Below the pieces are notes generated by a model, which saw nothing but the letters and a program-made list of their open reading frames with translations, was not told the DNA's origin and did not search any database. DNA of 64,000 nt from Dugong dugon (lineage: Eukaryota > Chordata > Mammalia > Sirenia > Dugongidae), in assembly GCA_030035585.1 (NCBI GenBank), contig CM057462.1:67676734-67740733 (forward strand). The letters are read 5' to 3'. Below are positions 24,501-39,500 of this stretch, one piece after another; position 1 is the stretch's first letter, and every line of letters begins with the position of its first letter. Both the position numbers and the translations under genes were made by a program.

Positions 24501-27500
24501 GCTAAGTGAAAGAAGCCAGATGCAAAAGACCACATACTGTATGATTTCACTTATATGGAATATACAGAAAAAAATAAATCTCTAAAGACAGAAAGTGGTT
24601 GCCTGGGGCTAGGGGTGAGAATGGGAAATGGCTGCAAATGGATACAAGGGATGTATCTCGGGTAATGGAAATGTTCCAGAACTGGACTGTGCTGATGGTT
24701 GTACAACTCTGCAAATTTACTAAAAAGCATTGAATTGTACACTTGAAACAGGTGAATTTTATGCTATGTATCCATAAAACTGTTTTTATATTTTAAAGCT
24801 AGGCTGAGGAATCTGAGTTTGATCTAATTCTTAACTGTGTGGCCTAGCTCAAGACAGGATATACCTCTGCCTCATTGGTTGGAGGGTATGGAGTGCAGAG
24901 AGGAAACACAAGTGAAGAATTGTATTAGTCAGGGTCCCAGGCATAAAAAGATGGCACCCTCAAAAGGGTTACATGAAGATAGTTTAATGAATGGATTATT
25001 TACAAAGACATGGAAGGGTTAAAGAACCAACAAGAGCTAGTGAAGCAGCTAAGGACTGTCAACAGCAAAAACTATTACCATCTGTCTTAGTCATCTAGTG
25101 CTGCTATAACAGAAATACCACAAGTGGATGGTTTTAACAAAGAGAAGTTTATTTCCTCACAGTCAAAGTAGGCTAAAAGTCCAAATTCAGGGCGTTAGCT
25201 CTAGGGGAAGGCTTTTTCCTGTCTGTCAGCCTTCTTCTCTTCAGTGTTCCCCTAGACTAGGAGCTTCTCTGCACAGGGACCCCGGTTCAGAGGATGCGCT
25301 CTGCTCCAGGCACTGCTTTTTTGGTGATATGAGGTCCCCCTGTCTCACTGCTTACTTCTGTCTTTTATATCTCAAGAGATTGCCTCAGGACACAATCCAG
25401 TCTTATAGATCAGGTCCTGCCTTACTAACACAACTGTCACCCATCCTCCCTCATTAACATCATAGAGGCAGGTTTACAACATACAGGAAAATCACACAGT
25501 ACCAGGAATCATGGCCTAGCCAAATTGATACATACGTTTTTTGGGGGACATAATTCAAACCATGACACCATCCCTACTCCTGAAAGGGCAAGGGAAGACA
25601 ACGGGGTTGCCAGGGCCCAGCAAGAGCTACAACTGTGAAAGAGGGCCACCTGACAGGAGCTGTGGCCACAGAGGGACACTGCCATCGCCAGAAATGGAGT
25701 GGGACCAAAAGGCAGCAGAGAGAATAAATACCCCGACCTCTCTCTCTTCCCAACCTCCACTCCTCTGACATGCCTCCTACCCTCCAAACCCAGGAGAGTC
25801 CATGTTGTGTAGTTCATAGAGGTCAGCCTCCCAGGGTACAGAGCACGGCAGAGAATAGATTTGGGGCAAGAGGATATGGAGAAGAACCAGCACAAGAATG
25901 TTTCTGGTGAATTTACGGACATTGTGCACTGTCAGGAAACCAGTGGGAGAATTGACCAGTGAAGTGGCTGAAGAGAGAAGTGACCTGAATGGAGGCTCTA
26001 AACTTTAACCTAATCCAGATTTCAGGCTCAGGAACTCTTACTCTCTGGTAATGTTGTCCAATACTGAAATCCTAACAGAAATCTCATAAATTTTGGAAGA
26101 ACCGCCCAGTCATAACCTGATTATCCTATCTAACATTTGTATAGTCTTATAGTCTATAAAGCACTTTTATATACATCATCTCATTTAAATTTAATAGCCA
26201 CACTCTGAAGTAGGCACTGATGCTATTTATAAAAATAACAGTCAACATGCTGTATGTGTATTGTCCTGTTGTTAATCTTTGCAATGATCCAGTGAGGCAG
26301 GGACTATTTTATTATTTCTGTCTCTGGTGGTGACAGGTGATGAAAGAAGGCTCAGAGTGGTTAAATAATCTGTCCAAGACTATGTGGCTAGTAAAACAAT
26401 AGGGCTGGCCTCGAAACAAAGACTTTCTTCTAACAATATGCTGCTCTGCCTCCCTTTATGAGCCTCAGAGCAACTGGAGCTCAGGGCAGTGATGTAAATG
26501 TCAAGGTTGAGCAGCCAGGAAAGGGGAAAGGCCCGAACTCAGGTTGTTAGAATTGTGTTCTTGCTAATACCCCACCAAGTGGTCACTTGCAAACAGAAAG
26601 TTTTAGAGAAATGCTCTGTTGAAACAAAACAAAAACTAAACTAAACAGAGCTGTTCTTACAAACATGGAGGTATTAACATTTAGCTTGTTTACATCATTG
26701 GCCAGATGATAACGGGCTTCCTCATAGTTTTCCTTAGCCATGTAGAGAAGTCCCAGGTTCCGATGTAATAAAGAGTGGGTGGCATAGCAGCATTCAGTTG
26801 ATTTGAGGACTGTCCACTGGGCTTGGGATAGATATTCCTCAGCCTGGACAATCCGACCCAGACCTGCCCAAAAGAAATAAAAGCTATAATTCATATGCTG
26901 GCCGTAGGACATATGATGAAACATTAAGTCTTCATCTGTTCACCCATTTATTTGTTGACTCAAATATTCATTGACACACAAAAACTTGTACACGCATGTT
27001 CATAGCAGCATTATCCATAATTGCCAAAAATTAGAAACAACCAAAATGGCCATCAATTAACGCATGGATAAACAAAATATGGTATAGTGTTACAATGGAA
27101 TATTATTCAGCCATAAAACAGAATAAAGTACTGATACATACAACAACATAGATGAACATTCAAAAAATTGTGCTAAATGAAAGAAGTCAGACACAAAAGG
27201 CCCCATTTTGTATGACTGATTCCATTTACATAAAATGCCCAGAATAGGCAAATCCATAGAGACAGAAAGTAGATTAACAGTGGCCAGGGCCTGGGGGACA
27301 GGGAGAATGGGATTTATTACTAATGGGTATGGAGCTTCATTTTGGGATGGTTCTGGAATTAGACAGTAGCGATGGTTTCAAAACCTTGTGAATATACAAA
27401 AACCACTGAGTGTATTTTTAAAGGGTAAACTTATGGAATGCCAATTATATCTCAGTTAAATATGTATATTTAATAGCTTTTATGTTCCAGGCCTTATGTT

Positions 27501-30500
27501 GAGTGATGGAAATTCAAAGATGAATCAAAGCCAATACCCTTCTCTTAAAAACCAAACAATAGCTTAGATTAACTTTAGTAAAAAATGTCTGCCTTTAGCA
27601 TTATGCTCTTTTAAGAAGTATCTATATGGGATCAAACTGACAACAGCAACTCAAAAGATTAGATAGGAACCTTAGGGGGCAGTGAGTTTATGTTAACGGG
27701 GGAGGAACAACTCAGAAAAGGAAGATGAGAATGGTTGCACAACTTGAAAAATGTAATCAATGTCACTGAATTGTACATGTAGAAGTACAACAACAACAAC
27801 ATCTAACTAAATAAAAAATGTAAAAAGCCAATACCCTCGAAAAACTCACAGTGGGTTCAGGAAGGCATATGTGACATTTAAATAAATACATTTATAATGT
27901 AGTATAAGTACAACAACAGAAGTATTACAAGGGTTGGAAGTGGCAGAGAGCAGAAAGTGTTTAATTCTGTGGACGGGGTAGAGAGGGATAATGGAGTAGG
28001 GAAAGGCATGGTTAGGGAAGTTTGAGTTTGGGTTTGAAGATGAATAGAAGTTTCCTAGATATATAAGTGAGGGAGGGCATCCCAGGCAGAAGTAACAGCA
28101 TACGCAAAGTCACGGAGATGTGAACCAATAAAGTATGATGATGCTGGACCACAAAGTGTAAGGTAGACGGTGGCAGGAAATGACACTAAAGAGGCTGCCA
28201 GGGCACAGATGGTGGTGGGCTTAGTAAGTCACACTAAGGAGCTTGATGCATGATGGATAAAAAGTAGAGGATTTTAAGAAAGAAAGAGAGAACTGGACTT
28301 AGATTTTAGGAAGATCCTCTGGCATCAATGTGGAAGAAGAACCAGAGAGGAGAGAGAAAGGTGGGAGACTCATTATAAGCCTTTGAAATAGTTCAGGCAA
28401 ACACTGATAAGAGTCTGAACCAAGGCAATGAATGGAGATGGAGTGGAAATAAGAAACATTTAGACAGTAGAATGGCTAACACATGGTTACTAAGTGAGAT
28501 GTGGAAGGTAAGAGAATGATATTTAAAGCTTCTTGTTCAGCTGTAAAGATACATATTGGCTGCTTGCCTACCTGCTTGCCTCCTAGAGAGGTTGTCAGAA
28601 CTGAACAGATAACCATCTGACAGCATTCTGCAGAGAAGGAGGTATGCTCTGGGTAGGAAGTATTTCCTGTGATGGATGCTGCAGCACAAAGGCTACCAAC
28701 TGAATTATCAAGAAGCAATGATACAAACTCTTCAGAAATCAACCATCTTCTCTTCTTTGACCTTGCTCCCATGCTCAGTTCCTATGTAAGCATCATTTTA
28801 TTCTATTTGTAATCACACGTCACTGCGTTAAAGGAAGAGAGGTTAAGCAGAAGCAGCCTACAAGAGGAAGCAGGTAACTTTGTTTGACTGAAGCTCAAAG
28901 TTCAAACTAAAACGGAAAAACACTAGAGTAGAAGCAAAAGGCCTGAGTCCATCATGATTCTGGCTCACGTGACCATGTCAAGTCACATCTTCTACCTGGG
29001 ACTGGGCTATAAAACAAGTTTAGACTGAGTGATCTTTAAGGTCCTCTCTAGTTGAAGAAGCAAATGATTCTTGCTATTGTTGTTGTGGTTGTTGTTAGGT
29101 GTTGTCAAGTAGGTTCCAACTTATAGCAACCCTACATAAAAGAGAACAAAACACTGCCCAGTCTTGTGCCATCCTCACCATCATTGTTATGCTTGAGCCC
29201 ATTGTTGCAGCCACCGTGTCAATCCATCTCATTGAGGGTCTTCCACTTTTTCACTGACCCTCTACTTTACCAAGCATGATGTCCTTCTCCAGGGACTGGT
29301 CCCTCCTCATAACATGCCCAAAGTATGTGAGATGAAGTCTTGCCATTCTTGCTTCTAAGGAGCATTCTGGCTGTACTTCTTCCAAAACAGATTTTTTTCA
29401 TTCTTCTGGAAGTCCACGGTATATTCAGTGTTCTTCACCAACATCATAATTCAAAGGCATCAATTATTCTTCCATCTTCCTTATTCATTGTCCAGCTTTC
29501 CCATGCATATGAGGTGACTGAAAACACCATGACTTGGGACAGGCTTACCTTAGTCCTCAAAGTGTCATCTTTGCTTTTTAACACTTTAAAGACATCTTTT
29601 ACGGTGGATTTGCCCAATGCAATGCATCGTTTGATCTCTTGACTGCTGCTTCCATGGCGTTGGTTATGGATCCAAGTAAAATGAAATCCTTGACAACGTC
29701 AATCTTTTCTCCGTTTATCATGAGGTTGCTTATCGGTCCAGTTTTTGTTTTCTTTATGTTGAGGTATAATCCATACTGAAGGCTGTGGTCTCTGATCTTC
29801 ATCAGTAAGTGCTTCAAATCTTCTTTACTTTCAGCAAGCAAGGTTGTGTCATCTGCATAACATGGGTTGTTAATGAATCTTCCTCCAGTCCTGATGCCCC
29901 ATTCTTCTTTATATAGTCCAGCTTCTCGGATTATTTGTTCAGCATACAGATTGAATAAATATAGTGAAAGGATACAACCCTGACACACACCTTTCCTGAC
30001 TTTAAACCGCGCAGTATCCCCTTGTTCTGTTCAAATGACCACCTCTTTATCTATGTACATGCTCCTCATGAGCACAATTGAGTGTTCTGGAATTCCCATT
30101 CTTCGCAATGTTATCCATAATTTGTTATGATCCACACAGTCGAATGCCTTTACATAGTCAATAAAAACAGCTAAACATCTTTCTGGTGTTCTCTGCTTTC
30201 AGCCAAGATCCATCTGACATCAGCAATATCTCTCATTCCACGTCCTCTTCTGAATCCAGCTTGAATTTCTGGCAGTTCCCTGACGATGTACTGATGTAAC
30301 CACTTTTGAATGATCTTGAGCAAAATTTTACTTGTGTATGATATTAATGATATTGTTCGATAATTTCCACGTTCAGTTCTTTGGAATGGGCACAAATATG
30401 GATCTCTTCCAGTCAGTTGGCCAGGTAGCTGTCTTCCAAATTTCTTGGCATAGCCAAGTGAGCGCTTCCAGTGCTACATTTGTTTGTTGAAACATTTCAA

Positions 30501-33500
30501 TTGGTATTTTGTCAGTTCCTGGGGACTTGTTTTCTGCCAAAGCCTTCAGTACAGCTTAGACTTTTTCCTTTAATACCATCAGTTCTTGATCATATGTTAC
30601 CTCCTGACATGGTTGAATCTTGACTAATTCTTTTTGGCACAGTGACTCTGTGTATTCCTTCTATCTTCTTCTGATGCTTCCTGCATCATTTAATATTTTC
30701 CCCATAGAATCCTTCAATATTGCAACTTGAGGCTTGAATTTTCTCTTCGATTCATTCAGCTTAAGAAATGCCGATGGTGTTCTTCCCTTTTGGTTTTCTA
30801 ACTCTAGGTCTTTGCACATTTCATTATAATACTTTACTTTTTCTTCTTGAGCCCCCCTTTGAAATCTTCAGTTCAGCTCTTTCACTTAATCATTTCTTTC
30901 TTTTGCCTTAGCTACTCTACATTCAAGAGCAAGTTTTAGAGTCTCTGCTGACATCCATTTTGGTCTTTTTTCTTTCTTTCCTGTGTTTTTAATGACTTCT
31001 TGCTTTCTTCATGTATGATGTCTTTGATGTCATTCCACAACTCATCTGGTCTTTAGGTCATTAGTGTTCAATGTATCACATCTATTTGTTGAGATATTCT
31101 CTAAATTCAGGTGGAATTTACTCAAGGTCATACTTTGGCTCTCGTGGGCTTGTTCTAATTTTCTTCAACTTCAGCTTGAACTTGCATATGAGTAATTGAT
31201 GGTCTATTCTGCAATTGGCCCCTGTCTTTGTTCTGACTGATGATATTGAGCTTTTTCATCATCTCTTTCCACAGATGTAGTCGATTTGTTCCTGTGTATT
31301 CCACCTGGAGAGGTCCACACATATGTTGTTGTTAGGTGTCATCAAGTCAGTTCTGACTCATAGCGACCCTGTGCACCACAGAATGAAACACTGCCCGGTC
31401 CTGCGCCATGTTCACAATCATTGTTATGCTTGAACCCATTGTTGCAGCCACTGTGTCAATCCATCTCGTTGAGGGGCTTCCTCTTTTTCGCTGACCCTAT
31501 ACTTTACCAAGCATGATGTCCTTCTCCAAGAACTGATCCCTCCTGACAACATGTCCAAAGTATGTAAGACATAGTCTCGCCATCCTTCCTTCTAAGGAGC
31601 ACATGTATAGTCACTGTTTATGTTGTTGAAAAAAGGTATTTGCAGTGAAGAAGTTGTTGGTCTTGCAAAATTCTATCACACGATCTCCAGCATTGTTTCT
31701 ATCACCGAGGCCATATTTTCCAACTTTCACATTTCAATCACCAGTAGTTATCAATGCATCTTGATTGCATGTTTCATCAATTTCAGACAGTAGAGGTTGG
31801 TAAAAATCTTCCAATTTCTTCATCTTTGGCCTTAGTGGTTGGTGCATAAATTTGAATAATAGTCGTATTAACTGGTCTTCCTTGTATGTGTATGGATATT
31901 ATCCTTTCACTGACAGCATTGTACTTCAGGATAGATCTTGAAATGTTCTTTTTGAGGATGAATATAACACCATTCCTCTTCAATTTGTCACTCCTGGCAT
32001 AGTAAACCATATGATTGTCCAATTCAAAATGGCCAATACCAGTCCATTTCAGCTCTCTAATGCTTAGGATATAGATGTTTATGAGTTCCATTTAATTTTT
32101 GATGATTTCCAGTTTTCCTAGATCCATACTTCGTGCATTCCACATTCCTATTATTAACGGATGTTTGCAGCTGTTTCTTCTCATTTTGAGTCATGGTACG
32201 TCAACAAATGAAGGGCCAAAAACCTTGATTCCAACTACGTCATTAAGGTCAAGTCTACTTTGATGAAGCAGCTCTTCCCCAGTTGTATTTTGAGTGCCTT
32301 GCCATCTGTGGGGCTCATCTTCTGGCACTATGTCAGACAATGTTCTGCTACTATTCATAAGGTTTTCAATGGCTAAGTCCTTTCAGAAGTAGACCACCAG
32401 GTCCTTCTTCCTAGTCTATCTTAGTTTGGAAGCTCAGCTGAAATCTGTCCACCATAGGTGACCCTGCTGGTATTTGAAACACCAGCGGCATAACTTCCAG
32501 CATCACAGCAACACACAAGCAACACGTAGCTATATGATTCCTAGCTAAGATTACTTAGATGAGGAAAAATTGGTAGAGGGCTTTGATATACATTGGAAAT
32601 TTTTCACTGTCCAGTTCTCACTCAAGGACGCAGTGCAAAAGAAGAAAGGACTCAGAGCCAAGCTAAACCAGCACCTAAAACTAGCACCAGTCTCAAAGGA
32701 AGACTCATACTTGGGAGAATAAACTCTCAGAAAATTCAGAGAGCTGGACAGAGTGAAGTGAGAGGAATGGACTGCTATAAGTGGGTCAGAACTAAGACTG
32801 TGTCCTATGAATAAGCTCAGATGTACCTTCTTAACTACAATGCCAGCTGGAGAGGTGTAGGGATGGAGTGGAGGTAGCAGAGACAAAGTTGCTGAAGGAA
32901 GTAAGGCTATCCTGAAGGGTGATTTTAATAGTACATGGAGAAACAGAGGAAGGAAAGCCAGGTAAGGAGCAGTGGCAGTTGTTTGAAGGGCAGGGCATCT
33001 GAAGCTTACTCTGGGTTAGTGGCAGATCTGAAAGACATTATGAAGGAAGATTTTCAGGACTCAGTGATGAAAGTAAAGGTGCCCAGAATAAAGCTGGCAC
33101 AGATGATTCAAAGGTTGGTTGAGGCCATGAGGCACAAAGGAAAGAAAAGCGAATCACCATTTACTGAGGGTCTGCTGTTTGCCACACACTGTGCTAGGTT
33201 GTTTGCACCTGTGAGTTAAGACTGCCAAGAGCCCTGTGAAGTCAGTATCAGAGGAGGAATTGACAGAGGAGGAAACTTCATTTATTCATTCAACCATATA
33301 CCCAGCTAATTTATTGAGTCTCTACCACTGTGCTAGATGCTCAGTGCAGACTGGTACATAAAGCAGACTTGATTCCTGCCCTCAGTGAGTTTATATACAA
33401 TGAATATACAGATATACAATGAATAAACAAAAAATGAAATGTGTTAAGGATTGAATTGTATCACTCAAAAATAGTAAACTAACCTAATAGTAAATCCTAA

Positions 33501-36500
33501 CCTCTATGCCTGTGGTTATAATCTTTTTTGGGAATGGGTTATGTTAATGAGGCAGGATTAGTGTAGGGTGTATTTTGAGTCCATCTCTTACAAAACATAA
33601 AAGGAGCAGATCAAAGAAGCAGAGATGAGGGAAAATAGATGCCAAGCCACATGGAGATCTCCAAGGAACCAGGGAACAGAAGTTGCAGAGACAAGGACTT
33701 TCCCCTAGAGCCGACACAGAGAGAAAGCCTTCCCCTAGGGCTAGCATCCTGAATTCAGACTTCTAGCCTCCTAAACTGTGAGAAAGTAAATTTCTGTTTG
33801 TTAAAGCCATGCACTTGTGGTATTTCTATTACAGCAGCACTGGATAACTAAGCTAAAGTGCTATGAAGGGAATGAACAGAACACAGTGATTAAGAAAAAG
33901 TGAAGAGGGACTTATTTTGATTGGATAATTAAGGAACACCTCTCTGAGAAGGTGACATTTAAGCAGACACCTAAAGGTTTGAAAACAGCCAGCCATGTGT
34001 GAGGGAGAAAAAAACATTCCAGGCAGAAGGAACAGCATGTGTGAGAGCCCTAAGGCAAGATAGAGCTTGGCGTGTAGGGTCACCCCACCAGTGAAGAAAG
34101 AGGTGGGATTTGAACCCAGCTTCTCCTGGTTCCAATGCTATGACAACAGTGGGGAAAGATGAGTAAGGTGGTTCCTCTGTATCTGAAGTGTTAATGAAAA
34201 TGTCATTTTTAGTTGATAAAATTTCATTGTTTTATCTTTTTAAAAAAGGTTGAACATCCATTACTTTTCCTCTCGGGTCTGAAGGAGTCTCTAAGATGGG
34301 AAAGAAGCATGGGCTCAAGAGATGTGATTTATTTAGACTTTCAAAATGGTTGGCAAGGGTTTATATCAATGACCATGGAAGTTATAATGAAACCTTCCAT
34401 TTAGATAGCCCTTTCTAGCTTTCAAAACACTTCCATGTTCATCACACTTGAACTCATTTAATCCTTAAAACAATCCTGTGGTTCAGATTCAGATTCAACA
34501 AATGCCCACCAGGTGTCAGATACTGAGAGCATTTGTTGAGTACCTTCTCTGCACTAAGTACTGTGCTGGGTATTGAAGACACTATGGTGAGTAAGAAGAC
34601 ACACAGTCCCAGTTCTCCCTGGGCTTACAGTCAGGTGGAGGAGAGAGACATTAATTAACTAATCTCACCAATGAATGTATAATTATTAATGAAGTAAGTG
34701 CTCAGAAAAAAGGAAGAGATTTCCAAATGGGTATATTAAAAAAAAAAAGGCCTAACCCAGTCTGAAAGACTTGTAGACAAAGAGATAATAACTCATGAGC
34801 TGAGACCTGAAGGATGAATAGGAGTTAATTAGGCGAAGGGGAAGAGGAGTGGGGTAAGTGGCTAGAGAAGAGTCTTCTAGAACAAGGAAACACCATGTGC
34901 AAAGACCAGGTGGCAGGAGGGAGCACAGTGCCTCTGAGGAATTAAGAGAAGGCCAGTGTAACTGGGAGGAAGAGAAAAGAATGTGAGATGTGATGAGAGG
35001 ATTTGGCAAGGGCTAGACCAAGCAGGTCCTCAAAGATTGCTTTAGGAATTTGGTCTTTAATGTAAGAGCAATGGGAAGCTACTGAATTGTATTTAGGGCA
35101 GTGACTTGATCAGTTTTTGTGTGGAGAATGGATTGGAGGGAGGCCAGAGAAGATGTGGGAGACCAGTTAGAAGGCAGTAGTTCAAATGAGAAATGATGGG
35201 ACTTAGACCAGGATAACTTTTCCAAAATCCTACAACTATGTAGTCAGTGTCAGAGATAAATGGAACCTGGACCACATTTCCCTGTCCAGTGCTCTTTCCA
35301 TTAGTTTGGAGGAGGGAGTCAGAACCTGATCAGGGTGAGGAAGGCAATCCTGCAGGTAAGTAGCCTGGCAGGGGGAGTCACAGCCCAAACTGTGAGATGG
35401 ACATCCAGGCAAAGGAGGTAGCCCAGAATGGGGGGTCAGAGACCAAAAAGGGAGACGAGGGCATCTGCAAAGAAGAAGGAATGGAAGTAGAGATGGAAGA
35501 TTGGTTCATACAGGGAAATTGATCAAAGATATGAATATAATGAAGATGAAAGCTAGCATTCTCACTGTCAGAGAAGGGAGCTACAAACATAGAATGGGAG
35601 AACTTGATTGCACCTTCTGGTGTTGAACTGGATTTGGATGTATTAATATGGACTCATCGTTTTCTAGGTAGGTAGGTAGGTAGACAGATACAGAAATATA
35701 GACATAATGTCTGTGTATATGTGTATATACTTATAAACATAATTATATTTACATATATTCCCTAGTTCTGTCCACTGAAAAGGCCTGAGAGCAACAACAC
35801 CCCAATAGTAATGAGCACATCTAGCACATAGCTCTTGGCTTCTAAATTCCATTTTCCACTAAATGGATCAGGGCTCCTTGGAAAAATGTTCCAAAAGCAG
35901 AAAAGTGTTCAAAGAATGATGGGGCATGTCAAGGAGACACAGAAGCCAGCTTGAATGGGGTCTCATTGGCCAAATCTGGGATAGTTTGAAGATCAAATTA
36001 ATGATAGTAATGGATTATAACCTATTGAATAAAAGAGGAAATCAAGAGTCTATTCTGATATAAATATATAAATGAATGCATTAAAAGCTTGATGAAGAAT
36101 GGAATATTTACAGTTTCAAACTACCTCCCCATAAAATACTTGCTAATTACAAAATCACTTATTAATTATAAAGTAATACTTATTAATTACAAAGTAATAA
36201 TAAAAAGAGTAACATGACAGAGGAAAAGACTGGCAGATACTACCTTAATAAAGTAATCAAAATGAACATCATCAGTAATGGAACAAATTGAAAACATGTG
36301 CCAACTGATAGGATGGGATGAGAAGAATGCAGCATCACTTTTATGATTTTCCTGTCAAAGCCACATAACTTGAATCTAGTCATGAGGGAGGAGACATTAG
36401 ACAAACCAAACAGAGACATTCTATAAAATTCCATAAATCTTCAAAAGTGTCAAGGTCATGAAACCAAGAAAATATTGAGGACCTATTTCAGAATGGAGAA

Positions 36501-39500
36501 TAGTATCACTGTCAAGGTTGGACTTTGGCCATTGATATGATCCAATATAGCACCTCTGAAGGCTCCAGGGGTCTCTTGTCAGTTTCACTTACCAAGGCTA
36601 GCCTCGGACAACAGCAGGTAGGCAGGCACAAGCTCTACTGAACTCAGGCCGTACACGTTCATACGGAAGCGAAGAGAATGTAAAGCTGCTGGGACAGCTT
36701 CTTCATGTTTTCCTTCAAAGAGATATTTCTGGGCTACAGTGTAGCAGAATTCAATCAAATGCTTCTGTGGAAGAAAAAAATAAACCATGTAAGACGGCTA
36801 AAGGTAAAAGTCAAAGGTCGATATAGACATACCTGCAGATAAGACCAACATCCAATGAACCGGTTGCAGGCACATAGTGGGTCTGCCTGTATTCGGGTGC
36901 GTATGTGATCCAAAATAGGTGACATAAAAAGGCAAAATCTGGACTGTGAGTTCCTCAAGTGTGGGGATATACGCCATTTAGACATGGCTGCGCTACTGAC
37001 AACTGCAGCCCCCACAGGCCTCTATGCTGCACAGCATGTTGAGACTTGTCCCCAACATGTGCAGACTTGTCTGGATGTGTTTTCCCAAACCTATTGTCCC
37101 TTTACTGATTGACTTGTTTACCTGAATTCCTTCTTCCTTGCCCATACTCAAAGCCCATTGTTTTGTTAATTGCCTTATTGATTGCTGTATTGACTATAAA
37201 ATAAACTCCTGGGACTGAAGTGGGGGTTGACTCCTCAGAGTGACCCTCCTGGCCCCACTACTCTGTAAGAGTTGTGCAGTTGGTTACTGTCTTCGCCGTC
37301 TCGATTACCATCGCCGCTGTGACACTCAAGGACCACTAAAATGTGTATTTTCATCTTAAATCAGAGTTTGGCATATGTGAGTGCTCAATATTAAGTTATT
37401 TAATGAATAAATATGTATTATTCTTATATTCCTAATAAAACCTAAGTTTAGGAAAACTACCAGGTCTCATGACTATCTAAAACTTTCTGCCTTTCTATTT
37501 GAGCTAATTTTGGGAGAAAATTCTTATTTTTCCTTTGGATTATCCTGCTTAGCTAATATCAAAAGTTACCTTTAACTCTGCATTGTTCTAAGACCACTAT
37601 CAACACCAAAACTGATGAATATGGTGTTCAGAGATTTATGGTTTATAAAGGGCTAATTTTTTGAGAGTAATTGAGATGCTGTCAATGCCACAGTAGTAGG
37701 GGCTATTTTTCTTGATTTCCTTTATTTACTCCTACATTCATACATCATGTTTTGACCTCCTATTATGTGGCCGGCTCGTATCACAGTACTTAGCATAGGC
37801 AAGAATTCGGTAAATATGTGGAGAACGTACTATGAATGGTACTGAGGACATAAAGACATAAAACAACATCTCTACCCACCAGGAACTTACAATTGACTGG
37901 TTTCAACAAAGTAAACATTGTTCTGGGCTGTTCTGCTGCACCCATAAGTTAATCCCGTAATAGTCCTATAGGGCATACCTGCCGCTGTTGCAGCTGTTGC
38001 AGGCCATGCTGCCGTTCTTCTTCGGAATTGTAGAAGGGCATGGAAGTGCGCAGAGGAATCAGGAGCTGACATATCTTCTCATGGATGCTGCCCCAGTCAG
38101 CCCTTTGATGAACCACACCACTGACAATAAAGACATGGACTTTATTATCTTTATCTTTGGCCTAACCCAACATCTAAGATCCTCTTGGCCATACTACTGG
38201 CCTAGTCCTAGACACTAGAAAAGTAAGCCCAGTGTGAACCAGGCAGGAGGCCAAAGCCATTTCTGAGACACAAATCTCTTTTCTTTCATGTGATTATTTA
38301 GAGATGTGTTGGGAGTTGGGAAGAGGTAGGGGGACGATATTGTTTCTGAAGGCAGATGTTCAAGTTCCAAAGGCACATGGGGATGCTGTGGGTATTCTGC
38401 TTAGTTAATAACAACAAGCAGTAAACATCATGCTGAGTGAAATAAGTCAATCACAAAAGGACAAATATTGTATGAGACCTCTACTGTAAAAACCCATGAA
38501 AAAATTCACATGCAAAACGTAACAATCCTTGTTGGTTACCAGGGATGGGGGGGGGGGATACTAAATAGGTAATAGGTAAGAGGTAACTTGGGTGAGAGGT
38601 GAGATAGTACATAGTACAGGGGAAAGTAACACAACCTGCACAAGGAAAGGTCATGGAGGCCCTATAGACACATCCAAACCCCCCGAGGGACTGAGTTGTT
38701 GGACGGAGGGCTCTGGGGACCATGATCTTGGGGAACATCTAGCTCAATTGGCATGACACTACTTATAAAGATAATGCTCTACATTCTACCTTGGTGAGTA
38801 GAGTCTGGGGTCTTAAAAGCCTATGAGCGGCCATCTAAGATACTCCACTGATCTCATCCCTTCGGGAACAAGGGAGAACAAAGAGAACAGGATACAAGGA
38901 AAAGATTAGTCCAAAGGACTAATGGTCCACAGCTACCAAGGCCTCCACGGGACTGAGCCCAGTACAGCTGGATGGTGCCCGGCTACCACCAATGACTCCT
39001 CTGACCAGGATCACAACAGAGGGTTCTGGGCAGAGCTGGAGTAGGATGTAGAGCATAATTTTAACTCCCAAAAAAAAAAAGACCAGATTTACTGGCCTAA
39101 AGAATACTAGAGAAACCTCGAGAGTGTGGCCCCCAGACACCCTTTCAGCTCAGAGGTGAAGTTACCTTCGAGGTTCGATGTTAAGCCTGGGAGTGGACAG
39201 CCCAGTAAAACTAAATGGGACTAACGAGGTACAGGAGTCCGGTCACAAGGGCCAGAAGGCAGAGGGAGAGTAGGAAACTGATGATAAGGAACACAAATTG
39301 AATAAGGACACTGTCGATGTATTGTGAGATTGTTGACCACTGCTATAGGGCAACATTTGTAGTAACTATTAAATGGGAGGCTGTTTTGTCCTGTAAGCCT
39401 TCATCTTGGGCGAGAATGGCAGCACAATTGGAAGAGCATAGTCAATATCACTTAAATGTGTAAGTAAAAAGTTTTGAAATGGTGTTTAAATAAAATAAAA

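Noticed and set aside
25128-25457. 109-codon plus-strand ORF, with a relative at 47793-48053
   Set aside because: Both lie antisense in two copies of one solo LTR; similarity reflects the repeat.
26583-26693. Extension of ZMYND12 exon 4 past the donor
   Set aside because: The frame stays open, but the sequence stops matching the family at GAT|GTAAAC, and exon 5 joins exactly there.
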